From Icerya purchasi (lineage: Eukaryota > Arthropoda > Insecta > Hemiptera > Monophlebidae): 64,000 nt of DNA. Positions 11,846 through 22,500 of the stretch are shown here, in pieces. The stretch is taken from assembly GCA_039619475.1 (NCBI GenBank), contig CM077115.1, forward strand, positions 416,152,557-416,216,556, given 5' to 3'. The number at the start of each line of letters is the position of its first letter. The first letter of the stretch is position 1. A program made the translations under genes and the position numbers. The notes under the pieces were generated by a model, which had not been told where the DNA came from, did not search any database, and saw only the letters and a program-made list of their open reading frames with translations.

Positions 11846-12189
11846 TCTGTAACCTTTGTTATTTAATTGTAAGTACCCGGCGCACCGAGCATTCGCCTTT
11901 TTTTCTCTTTTACTGTATAATACTTCAAACAATAATAAATCGCAATATATTTACGACTAAAATATAAAACGGTCACTCACCGCACAAATGTGAGAATATT
12001 TTATGAAAACATAACCAAACGTTGCCGAAATACCGAACACACATTAAACCACGAATACGAACGGGGATAATACGCGAGTAACGGACGGGTAGTACATGTG
12101 AACATGGGATTTTTGTACATTTATTGAACGTAATTCATTTTGAGTCTTAATTTTATCTTAATAAAAAACTGAATTTAATTCAGCTAATA

Positions 12190-12245
12190 AGTTAACACAA
12201 CATTTATTGATTCTGAGGCGGTACGAAGTTCGCCGGGTCAACTAG
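12190..12245 (+). mobile_element. Helitron 3' terminus
   Basis: The sequence GAGGCGGTACGAAGTTCGCC then GGGTCAACTAG followed by T ends at 12245. A short GGCG/CGCC hairpin (12217-12220 with 12231-12234) 7-8 bp before a CTAG end that is followed by T is the standard 3' end of Helitrons, which insert between A and T. The 5' end (a TC start) was not identified, so the element's length, and whether the foldback and third arm at 11047-12115 are part of it, are unknown. Confidence 0.65.
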
Positions 12246-12249
12246 TAGT

Positions 12250-12520
12250 GAATAAAAAAATTCAATAAGGGCAAAAATAAAATAAAAGCGAGTTTGCAAT
12301 CAGATAATTTATAACTGTTAATAGAAAAAAAGCTGTTTCACACAAAATGTATGAGGAAATGAATTTTATTCATAAATTTTTTTTTAATTTCGTATCTGCT
12401 ATTCAGGGCGGAGACAAATCCAACAATCAAAGGTCATAAAAATCGGTCCAGCCGTTCTTGAGTTATAAATTGAGTAACTAACTCGACTTTGTTTTATATA
12501 TTATACATATATATATATAT
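12250..12520 (+). repeat. Retroposon 3' tail (RTE/SINE-type)
   Basis: CATAAAAATCGGTCCAGCCG followed by TTCTTGAGTTATAAATTGAG and TAACTAACTCGACTTTG leads into a (TA)n tail at 12500-12530. This phrase is the familiar 3' end of insect RTE-type LINEs and the SINEs that use them. No protein-coding part is visible. Confidence 0.5.
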
Positions 12521-12781
12521 ATATAAATTACAATGTAATTCTTAAGCCGGCCTCCATTAGATTTTAAAAATGTCCCAATTATATGTAACGAAAGTTAAAT
12601 GTTAGAAAAAAACGATGCCGGTAAAAATGCCTTTGTAAATTTTGATAATTTTATACAAAGTATAGAAGAGAAAGAGGTAGAAATGTAAGCAAGAAGGGTC
12701 TAGGAGCAGAGCCCCTTACGAGGCCAAAATAACCGAGTTATATATATATTTATATATGAAGGGGGTCTGTTGTTTGCGTAT

Positions 12782-12782
12782 A

Positions 12783-12820
<38 letters not shown>

Positions 12821-12826
12821 AGAGAG
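12782..12826. repeat. (GT)n(GA)n microsatellite
   Basis: A run of GT dinucleotides passes directly into GA dinucleotides. Confidence 0.9.
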
Positions 12827-13149
12827 GAAATATGTACTCATTCTGTACTTATAGTTCTGTGTTAACATTGTTCTCTATATTAATTTACTGTCAAACATGA
12901 TATCTTCTGAGTATTTCACCGGCTTATTAGATTTTTAATTTCATGTTCAGTGATTATCTGATAAATGGTAAACATACATCTCTGTTCCTGAACGACTTTA
13001 TTTATGTTCCTATTCCTCATGGTTAATTTTAAATTTCTTAACATACTATTTTTTTTTAAATTTTTTCGTGGAAAATTATCCCTGCAGCTTTTTTTAATGT
13101 CTCCACTTTGAAATAAAAAGATATTTTTTAGTGTTTTTATTTAATTTAA

Positions 13150-14480
13150 TAAACGCTTTGGAATATTAAACTCCTTAGTATCTTGATGGACACTAGACTG
13201 AATTGGAAACCCTTTATATATGACTTAAAAGCTAAATCCCTTCTATCTTTAAGGGTAATTAACTTTCTGTCAAATGCTAAGTTTGACATCCAACCAAGGT
13301 TTCTTCTGAATATTTACCAAAAACACTGGTCTTTAGCAAAATTAGTTATAGAAGTCAGGCGTATTCGTTGGCAAGTGGTTCCTTACTAAGAATGCGTGAT
13401 GCAATCCACAACGTTACTCTACGCATAATACTTAATATCCATCTTACATCCCCAGCAAAAATACTATGTTCGTTAGCTGGTGTTCTAAGTTTTATCATGC
13501 GGCAGAAAATTACTCACCTACGGCGATATGCTTTTGTGGACCGCGGAGAATTATAATGAGACAATCATAGAGTTTGAATTTCCCAAAGATAATCTACCGG
13601 AAATCAGTGTCATTTTATTGCAAAATAACATAAAACTTAACTCCAGATCCACAGTGGACTATTCAAACCTACCCCCGCCCTGAACTCCTTTTCGGTTAGA
13701 AGCTATTACAACTCTCATAGACAACGATCACCCACCGTATTACGTGGTCAGAGGGCGCTAAACATTATTAATAAAACCCCACATTTTCGAAAACATACAC
13801 TGATGGGTTCAAGACTAATAAGTCTAAGGCTGCCCCGGCTGTATACGCTTTCCAAATTGACGGAGTCACAGAGGGCATACGACTGAACAACGTTGTACCG
13901 ATTGTAAAAATCGAAATGTATGTCATGTTGTTCTTTCTACAAGCATATCTGAAACTGAGACCTCCGCCGCTTGGAATTTTACTGATGACTGATTACTTGC
14001 AGTCAATTCATGCTTTCAATCTGATCTTCCCAAATCACCAACGGTCCTAGAAAATACCAGTCGAATCAGAGAGGTTGCCGAGTAGTATTTCATGGATTCC
14101 CAGCCATGCCGGAGTTCCGAGTAATAAGCAGGTAGACCTGGTCGCTCGGTCGTTCAAGGTATGTCCATGGTCACTGTTTAGTTACGGTTAAATGTTCCAA
14201 GAAATTTCGTATTAGTCGCGGTTTTTGCATAGCGGAATTATGACTGGTTATCTCAATCCATGTTTCTTCAGGAAATAAAGCTTACGGCGGAGCCATGGCT
14301 GCCTCTAGATGGAGCGGAGTGCAGAGTGTTCTCGGCAGTCAACCGCTTAAGAACGGGACATACGTCTTTTTCTCACGACTTCCCTCTCAGGCAAATCCTA
14401 AAGCCAAGTACTTGCCCACTTTGTTCTACCGATGAATACTCATCACTTAGAAAAACATTGCTTCTGATCATTCTGTTGTA
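13150..14480 (+). pseudogene. Non-LTR retrotransposon ORF2 3' part: RT thumb, RNase H, zinc knuckle
   Basis: In order on the plus strand: MDTRLNWKPFIYDLKAKSLL (13183 on), the RT thumb; MRDAIHNVTLRIILNIHLTS (about 13390-13450); YTDGFKTNKSKAAPAVYAF (about 13798-13857), then KIEMY and LLMTDYLQSIHAF, then ISWIPSHAGVPSNKQVDLVA (about 14088-14149), together RNase H; and FSAVNRLRTGHTSFSHDF with CPLCSTDE (about 14330-14435), the C-terminal zinc knuckle region. This matches Jockey/R1-group ORF2 organisation. All four acidic RNase H positions (Asp, Glu, Asp, Asp) still have acidic residues, although they lie in different frames. At least four frame breaks. No host gene. Confidence 0.82.
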
Positions 14481-14776
14481 GATATTTAAGATTTTAAGCT
14501 GGAAAAGACTGATAAAAAAGTGCAAATAAAAATGAAAATCCGACCAATTATTTCTAGCTATTAAGCAAATCACGTTATTTAAAACTAAATTGGTTATAGG
14601 AAAAATTTCATTCCCTATTGCTTTCTTATTCGACAATGCTTTTTAAATAAGAAAAAAATAATCGATATTATATGAAAATTGTAATAAATATTTTGAAAAT
14701 GAGGAAAATTCTTTGACAAATATAATTAAAAATTGTAAAACAAAATTAAAGAAAGGCTTTATTTATGTAATAAAAA

Positions 14777-14935
14777 TGAGAAAAATAATTTTTGTAGGTC
14801 CACCAAATTTGGATATTTTGAAAGAATGAACTAAAAGCGTTGATTTAAAAATAACATTTCATATATCGACCAACGCTTTTATCTCATCCTTTTAAAATAT
14901 CTCAATTCGGTGAACCTGCAAATATTATTTTTCTT
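14777..14935. repeat. Hairpin MITE, about 160 bp
   Basis: GGTCCACCAAATTTGGATAT with AAAAGCGTTG on the left is mirrored by CAACGCTTTT and ATATCTCAATTCGGTGAACC on the right, with about 65-bp arms and a 25-nt centre. Mismatches are scattered. Confidence 0.82.
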
Positions 14936-15451
14936 ATATTCATTGCATTAATAAATTTAACTTTTTTTTTACGTTATTTTATTTATTAATCATAATCGTA
15001 TTTTTGTTATTACTAAAAACAACTCAGATATTGTGGTGTATTGCAAAATTCCGGGCTCTTGCTAATCTACACCTAATTTCCACGTTACAGCCTCCCGTGT
15101 TCGATATAAGTGCTCAATAATTATATATTAAAAATTATGCTGAAGCAATATAGCCACGTTTACAACCAAGTGGAGCCTACCTTGCCTCAGAATTTAGCTA
15201 GTTCTGAAAGATTAACTAGTAGATCACCCTAAAGCAACATGGCCACCAATGCAGTAATGCCCTAGAATCTATTTCTGATTATAGTATTGCGCAATAAGCT
15301 ATGCTCATTTCTAAGGCAAAATGTTCGAGGCAAGTGCTAGTGAAAATAAGGAAAAAGGAAAGATAAAGAGTAAGGAATGTTAATATGTAGGAACCACATG
15401 AAGTTACCTAGTATATTTTGACTAAAGAATTAGAAAGTAGTAAAGCTGAAC

Positions 15452-15700
15452 ACGGTAGCGTAGTAGCCTAGTGGTTAAGGGGCTTGGCTACCAAACCAGA
15501 GATCCCGCGTTCAAGACTTGTCCCGTTCCGGATCGAAGTCGATCCCAGATTTACCCAGCCTGAAATAATTGGATACCAGACAGATCTGGGAAAGTAAAAA
15601 CGGCCGAGAGAGAGGAACTGGCCCCAGTGTTCTCCTTAGATCCATTAGGCCTAGTACCATTATGGAAAGCTTAAATTTACAATCCATAATACCTGTTTAT
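15452..15700 (+). repeat. tRNA-derived SINE (family B)
   Basis: The head GTAGTAGCCTAGTGGTTAAG is an A-box-like element (TAGCCTAGTGG) and CCCGCGTTCAAGACTTG about 35 bp later is a B-box-like element (GCGTTCAAGAC). It is followed by a non-tRNA body containing GGCCCCAGTGTTCTCC. No full cloverleaf can be drawn, so it is a SINE rather than a tRNA gene. Confidence 0.7.
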
Positions 15701-16389
15701 GGTTAATTTAAAAATACTAAAATTCCGGATGTAAAAATTATATTATTTAAAAAAACACTCGATAAAAACTACGTAAGTCTAAGCGGACTTTTACGAAAAC
15801 AACTAAGGAGTCCTGAAAAAGGACTATTTGGTCAACAAAATGATTACGAAATTCGGATTTAAAAACATTAAAATACACGGGCGATGCACAACGAAGGTGA
15901 CAACGGGAAAAAACAAACGAAACACACCTGCAAAACAAAACAAAAACAAAGAACGGACTTACTAATAATAATGGATGGTCGACAACAAGTCAGGTAAAAA
16001 GGACTCGATCGCGAACGGTTGGGCCATATTTGGTTCTTTTTTTGTGCGTAGTGCCGCGGTAAATAAAAATAGTGGTCAGATCTAAATAATCAAAAAACGT
16101 GTCTCTTGCGAGAAAATAATACTAAAGCGAAATCGTTAAGCGGACGCGGCGTTTAAAAAATATTAAAATAAATTAAAATAAATAACGATTAAAATTACGC
16201 AAATCTACTCTAAACAATACCCTATCAAGGATATATGGGACTTACTTTATACTTTGCTTTAAAGTTAAACAGAGTAGAAAATATTCAAGATGTGGCAAAA
16301 TTCTTTATCATTAGTTGTATTAGTGTGAAATATGAGAAAGGACGAGTTATTCTCTTAATGAGAGGTATAACTGATAATAATAGGAAATT

Positions 16390-17147
16390 AGAGATAATGA
16401 TGGTATTGAGAGAATAAAGAGAGCATTATAAGGAGGGAGGAGACTAAGTGACAAACGTTCCGAGCAAAATTTAGCGCGCTGCGGGAAAAGGAAAGAACAT
16501 TCGAAGAAAATATGATCGAAATTACACTCTGAGGACGATGAAGAAGAACACAGAGCACAGCGTGGAGGCGGACCATAGAGAAGCGGACGCGTGAAGTTGG
16601 AAGCAAACTGTGATTAAAGCAAAGGCGACATACCGAGGAAATAATAGAGCGACGGAAAAGTAGAAAATCAGAAAACCAAGAATGAATGGATGAACGAGGC
16701 TGTATCGAGGGATAAAACTAAAAATAGGGTTAAAAAAGGAAGAACGGAAATGCTTTTCCTAGTTTAAAAATTTTTAGGTGCACTTAGTAATTTGTTGACG
16801 GGAAATTCATTAAAAGCATCGCCTAAAAAAGCATCAGAGCGAGCTAAAATATCAATATTTGCCTTTCCTTCGATTCCTACATGACCAGAAATCCATAAGA
16901 AACCTATTTGAAACGAATTAGGGATAGAGAGGATGGAAATCATGAAACAAATTTCGAGAATAATAGGGTTGTAATTAGAATGAATCAAATTTGATGAGAT
17001 GGATTTAAGGACACTTTTAGAATCAGAAAATATGAGAAATTGATTACCAGCTTCTATTGATGGTGTGAATTCAGTAGCATTTAAGATGGAAATTGATTCT
17101 GCAAAAAATATGGAGCATGGATTAAGAGGCGTTGTTCGAAATGGCAA
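16390..17147 (-). pseudogene. Non-LTR retrotransposon RNase H relic
   Basis: The minus-strand frame 17147-16764 encodes 127 residues with FFAESISIL (Glu motif), FLIFSDSKSVL (Asp motif) and FLWISGHVGIEGKANIDILA (Pro-Gly-His-like region and final Asp). After a stop and a frame change, DHIFFECSFL (about 16525-16495) is the zinc-knuckle tail. The same motifs occur at 1325-2080 and 20985-21917, so this is one family. In IPGH the Pro is replaced by Ser. The upstream RT part is lost; a SINE follows immediately on the other side. Confidence 0.82.
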
Positions 17148-17164
17148 TGAGATATGAAACTTGC

Positions 17165-17515
17165 TAAACTTAAGGTGTTAAGCATTTAACTTCCGTCACG
17201 GGGTCCTGAGTTCGATCTACAGCGACGACAGAAAAAATATTACAAATAATTAAATAATCGTTAACAGTCACGTAAAAGGCAATGCAAACATGCGTACAAT
17301 CATATGAGCACACTAGTTAGCATATTAGAGTAGGCAGACACACTTTTGTCTGCACATCTGTGTAACAATATATCAAACGATTACAATCAGTTCCAAGTGT
17401 AGTCTTTTGCGTGTACACTCGCATTGCATTATTGTCATGAACACCACACATCTGTACGACTAGAACGTCCCAGAAACACTTAGTAGGGCACTACAGTTGT
17501 ACAAATGCAGGACGA
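17165..17515 (+). repeat. tRNA-derived SINE (family A), copy 1
   Basis: The head has AGCATTTAACTTCCGTCACG followed by GGGTCCTGAGTTCGATC (B-box-like). The body has GTCACGTAAAAGGCAATGCA and the hairpin GCAGACACACTTTTGTCTGC (17334-17353), and ends near TGTACAAAT. The same order of phrases occurs at 59630-59925, which defines a family. Confidence 0.75.
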
Positions 17516-17599
17516 ATAATTACTACATACATAAAATGGAAAAGAAAAAGGAGCCTTTGCTATTAATTTAGATAAAGGCTCGATGAAACAACGCAACGA

Positions 17600-18942
17600 A
17601 AGGAACAGATGCGATACACCTGTGAGAAGCGCAAAGGTTAGCTGTCCTAGAATCTTTGTCTTTCAGGCACTCCAACCGCACTATTTGTAGTCTTTTTCAT
17701 TTCATTTCTATTTTAAAGCAGTTTCACTTCAAAAATTTTTAATTTTTATTACAAAAAGAGAGCAGTTAAAAAAATTCGATCTTTTCATTAAATTTCGCAT
17801 TTGTTTTAAGTAGCTCAAGAAAAATTTTGAGCCATTAATCATGTTGTCTCAAATGCTGTACTGAAAATCGTTACGCTATCTCACTACCACTTTATAGTCT
17901 ATTGATATCGAAGACAATCTATTTTATTAGCTAAACTCTATGGTCTAGACTCTAGAGAGATCTCGCACAGATCACTGAAATTCCTATTTTAAATCTTGTT
18001 TTAGAACTTGGATTATTAGGAACAATCAGAATTTTATAAAACGTAGTTTGCGTGTAAAGAAATATTACTAATATCTGTGTTTGATTAAGTTTTTAGATTC
18101 TTTTTTCTTTCTCAGTTTTAGCACAAAGAAGAATTGTTCATGTATCAAGCCGGCTCGGTGGCAATAATTAACGGACAAAGTGTCTTATTATTGCAAACGA
18201 GGAATCGAAACACGTTGACTTTAGTGTTTATCGAGAGAAAGTTAGAATTGATGCCTTCATACAGTTAGCTTCGAGATTGTCATCGGATGGATGACCTGTG
18301 TTTTTTCCTCTTTTTTTTACACGTCTTCAATATTTCCGCGCTGATGAAAATAGTTCCATTTAACGACCGGAAGATTCTTCCTTAATCAACCACGTACTAC
18401 CAGTCGAAGGATGTAACAGTTGTTTCGTTGATTTTGCGAATTGTTACGAACGAAAGAAATGAGCGAGTAAATTATTCGGGAACAGCACACAGTATAGTGC
18501 TCGAATGAACAGCAAACACAAGTTTACAAAAAACAAGGGAAACTTTGAAAAGAGAGTTAAATTAATATTAAAAGATTAAATAACGTAACGCAGGATTTAT
18601 CGACAGAAAAAGACGATAATTGTAGGAGACGTGACCAGGACCGTATCTGTGGGGGGTTATCAGTCTCCCCCCCCCGAAATGTCTTAAGCAAACGCACTTA
18701 ATGCTGAAATTATCTCAATAATTACTAAATATTATTGGTTTAAAGGTGAAAGCCACTAAGTGATATCGCATTAAGCGTCGCTTTCGGTTTTATTTCTAAA
18801 CTGACAATATATTGGAAACCAAATATAACATCTTTCTTGTAAACATGAAAAGAAGTTGTTTTAAACCTTTTTTTTTTAAATTAAACGTATTATAATTATG
18901 AAGTTAAAAGCACTTTAAGTTTGTAAATTACAATACACATGC

Positions 18943-18998
<56 letters not shown>

Positions 18999-19378
18999 GT
19001 ATAATACATATTTATTATATAATATAGATATATATATATATATATGTATGTATATAAACACAATGTATGTAATATATACCAAATTTGTCTGGTAAGAAAT
19101 GCGTTTTAGTACTGATAGTTACATATTTCCGTTTTACTTCTCCGCTAATATATTCATGTGTAATTAAATAATTTTTTGTATCTGTCGGAAACCGAAAACA
19201 TTAAAAAATCACATATAAATTCATAATAAACACGGCCAGTTTCGAATATAAACATTTCACAATATTGCGAGTTGTTTGTTTTTTAAATTTTTTCATACAC
19301 ATCTCAATCGCTTTTTTTTTTATGACAAATTATTTAATTATAGCTTTTATTTTAAATTCGAAACAATTTTTTTTTCAG
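17600..19378. other. No exon found; MITE end and microsatellites
   Basis: CAGGACCGTATCTGTGGGGG at 18647 is one end of the CAGGGCCGTATCT MITE family, with no matching second end. A long (TA)n tract lies at 18948-18996, with another at about 19024-19045. This stretch directly precedes the first recognised formin exon. I looked for an INF2 N-terminal exon (Arg-Leu-Leu, then Pro-Ser-Val-Val-Asn-Tyr-Ser-Gly-Leu-type residues) and did not find one. Confidence 0.5.
18948..18996. repeat. (TA)n microsatellite
   Basis: About 24 uninterrupted TA units. Confidence 0.95.
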
Positions 19379-19581
19379 AGAATGGCTATTGGAATTTTTA
19401 AAAGAAGGTGGCTTGGGCGTTTTAATAGAGTGCCTAGAACGATTAAGCAACAGAACAATAACGGTTACAGTAGCGATGGGTCAGTTGCAATGCGTGGGTT
19501 GTCTGAGAGCCGTCATGAATTCTCAAGTTGGATTGCAATTTATTTCGCAGGATCTTAGCTGCTCCGGTCTCCTAACTTCTG
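19379..19581 (+). CDS. form3: INF2-like exon 1 of those visible (DID)
   Basis: Acceptor is a T-run plus CAG at 19376-19378; donor is GTAAGC at 19582. It begins with one base of a split codon and reads EWLLEFLKEGGLGVLIECLE, then a segment ending in CVGCLRAVMNSQVGLQFIS. The Cys-Leu-Arg-Ala-Val-Met-Asn-Ser stretch is the armadillo signature of the INF2 inhibitory domain. Because the exon enters in mid-domain, an upstream exon carrying the initiator must exist. It ends in phase 1 with a G that joins GT of the next exon to make Gly68. Confidence 0.92.
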
Positions 19582-22458
19582 GTAAGCTTATATTCGTTAA
19601 TAATACCTGTTTTATATAATCGGCCATTTAAAAAAGAAAATTTCTCTTCCTGATTTTAGTTTTAATAACCGATCCAATAGAAAGTAGCCTAGTTATTAGG
19701 TTCGTATTTTATTTACAATTGCTTAGTTATTTTTTTCAATTGCGCGCTGCGTTTAGAGTTAATAATGTGTAGTGCAAAGAATCTTTTTCTCGTTCGTTCT
19801 CTTGCCAAGTGTTCATTTTGTGACGGATTGTTCGATTTTTAACCTATTTTATACACCGTTTGTTTAACCAGAAGCACGTGTGCGGAATTATTAAAAAATC
19901 AACATTACGGTGTTTTAATCATCAGTAAATTTTTCTACTCTCCTTATAGAATTTTTGAACAGAAATCTAATGAGTATAAACTGAAATAAACCGAGAAATT
20001 TCTGTATCTTTTCAAATATTTCGGTATCGATAAAGTCAAGGATGTCATTATGATTGCTAAATTCGAAGTTCGCGCAGAGAATTTTATTAAGTTGTTGGTA
20101 AGTTGTTACCGGTTAAGGGAGGAAATAGGTGTAGAGACTTCAAAAAATTCAATTTATTCACCTCATAAATCGCTTGTAAAACTATTCAAAAATGTACTCT
20201 TCAAATTTCAAATTAAAATTCCAATTCGTTCAAAAGTTATAACCGATTAAGTGATTATTGCCTTAAATTAATCTTTTCTGTCACTTTTGTTTTCAAACGC
20301 GTTTTTCTCGAAACGACTTTTATCGAACTTTTGTACACGCTAGCTAAAAAAGTTTTTAATCAATCGTTTTCAAATTTGGCATGTAGTTTCTTTAAATAAA
20401 TACGCTCTATTTGAAATAAAATCCTAAACCATATATCTTTATTAAAAGTATTTTTTCATTGTAAAAACGTAGTATGAAAAAGTGGTAAAAAATCATGCTT
20501 TATGTTCACGCCTCTCTAAAAACTACTAATTTTCAATTTTTTTGAAGGGAGTGAGGTTCACATAGAAGAGACACATATACAAAAAAGTTCATTCTTTGTG
20601 CAACTGATTTCGGATGAAAGTTACGACCTCTCAAAATATACACAAACTGCTCAGTCGGATAGCGACCTACAATGTGCGGCAGCTAATATCTTCGTTAATT
20701 TTTGAGAAAAATTTTTGAAAATTTCAGAATATATTCTTAAATATATGTATAAAATGACCTCACAATATCAATAAATGATAAAAAATTCTTTATGTGTTCA
20801 AAAAATTCATGAAAATCACTGCAAAAACGCCGTCCTACCGCTATTTCACCCTTTAAGTAGAATTTCTTGCAGTCGAAGTGTCAAAATTAAAAAAGACCGA
20901 CCCAGCAGCTGTGACTTGTAAATTACTGTTACGCTGCGTAAATAAATGAAATGATTTTTTATTAAAAATTTTTCGTGCATGAAATTAACAGTGGAACAGA
21001 GGGGAAAAAGAGACTAGGATCCTTACACGATCAGAGATAGCCGACAGAAAGGAATCAAAAGCTAGAATAACCGAAGGAGAAGAAAGGGAGAGAATGAATG
21101 AAGCACAGTATGGAGTGGGAATACCGATTTGTAAGTGGAAGGAATAAAAAGAACCTTGTTCACTTGAAAGCGAGGAACAACTGAACATTATATGATCGGG
21201 ATCACAAATACATTGATTGCTGGGAGGGTGCAATGGACAATAAGGAGAAGGCACGAGAGAACAACGGAACAATGAGGAAGGGAGCAAACTATGTCCAAAA
21301 CGCGAACGGCAAATCGCAGAGAGGTTGGAACGGGGCATAGAAGGAAAGTGAATAAACCAGGGAAAGCGTGGAAGGGAAGATTGAATAGACAAGAAAAAGC
21401 AGTTCGGGTTGGCGAATGAGGAGATGTAGGAGTCAAACCACAGTCTGGAATGAGGAGCTGCAGACAGAAGGGTAATATTAGAAGCTGAGAAGGCAGGAAG
21501 AAACCTACCAGAAGAGGAAGATAATCGAGCCAATGAGTCAACCAACTCATTTTCCTCGTTTCCGGCATGGCCAGGAATCCAAAGAAAATCCGTTTGGATT
21601 AAGTGGGAAAGGAAAAGATCATGAATCAAGGAACGAATAAGAAGAATGACGTAGTCGGTTGAGTGAGAAGGGAGAAGAGATATGATAGTCTGCAGCACGC
21701 TTTGAGCATCCGACAGGATAAGGAGACTGCGAGAGGTCGGTGAAGATTTGATAAAAAGAAGGGCACGCAGAATAGCAGTAGACTCAGCATAAAAGATTGA
21801 ACAAAAGGAGGGAAGTTTAAAAGACTCGAAGTAATTGAGAGAAGGACAGAAAATAGCTAAGATTCTGTCGAAATTCTGATCTAACAACGTGATGAAGAAA
21901 AGGTTTGGAAGGAACAAGTGAATAAAAGCAGTTAATAGGATGAAGCAGAATGGGAAAATTGAAGGAGAAATAAGGGAGTTTATCGTGAGTGTAGATGTAC
22001 GGAGAAAACTGGATAAGATGGTCAGCGATAAGAGACAGAATAGGCGTTTTGTTAGCAGAAAAACGCCAGATACGCAAGATGAAGGAATAAGAAGGAATAA
22101 GAGAGCAAAAGGAAATAGGCAACCGTTTGATGCGGAAACAATAATCCAAGAAATAAGCGGTTGTTAAATAATAGCGCAAAGAGTCCTCTTTTGAACAGTT
22201 GTTTCCATTCGACTTTTTCTTTACTTTTTTTTCAATTATATTTTTGATCGAAATTGAAAAATCTGAGAAGAAATTTTTATGTTAAGATATACACATATAT
22301 TAATGATAACATAATTTCTGTGCCATCTTCCTATCAGAAATTTCTTAAATTATTATTTATTTACTTGTAAGATTGAATAAGTCAATTGAAATTTACTCTT
22401 CTATGAATAATATAAAAATCATCTAAGACTTAGGGCGCACCCTGGCTGCCCGAAGTAC

Positions 22459-22500
<42 letters not shown>

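Noticed and set aside
15460..15530. Possible tRNA gene (A and B box spacing)
   Set aside because: The stems do not close, and a long non-tRNA body follows. Called a SINE.
1..19378. Search for the formin start exon
   Set aside because: No stretch encodes the INF2 N-terminal pattern with a suitable donor. The start may be outside the window or in a short exon I could not see.
20050..20110. Possible extra formin exon ending at GTAAGT
   Set aside because: Exons 1 and 2 already join in frame at a conserved position, and there is no family match or good acceptor.
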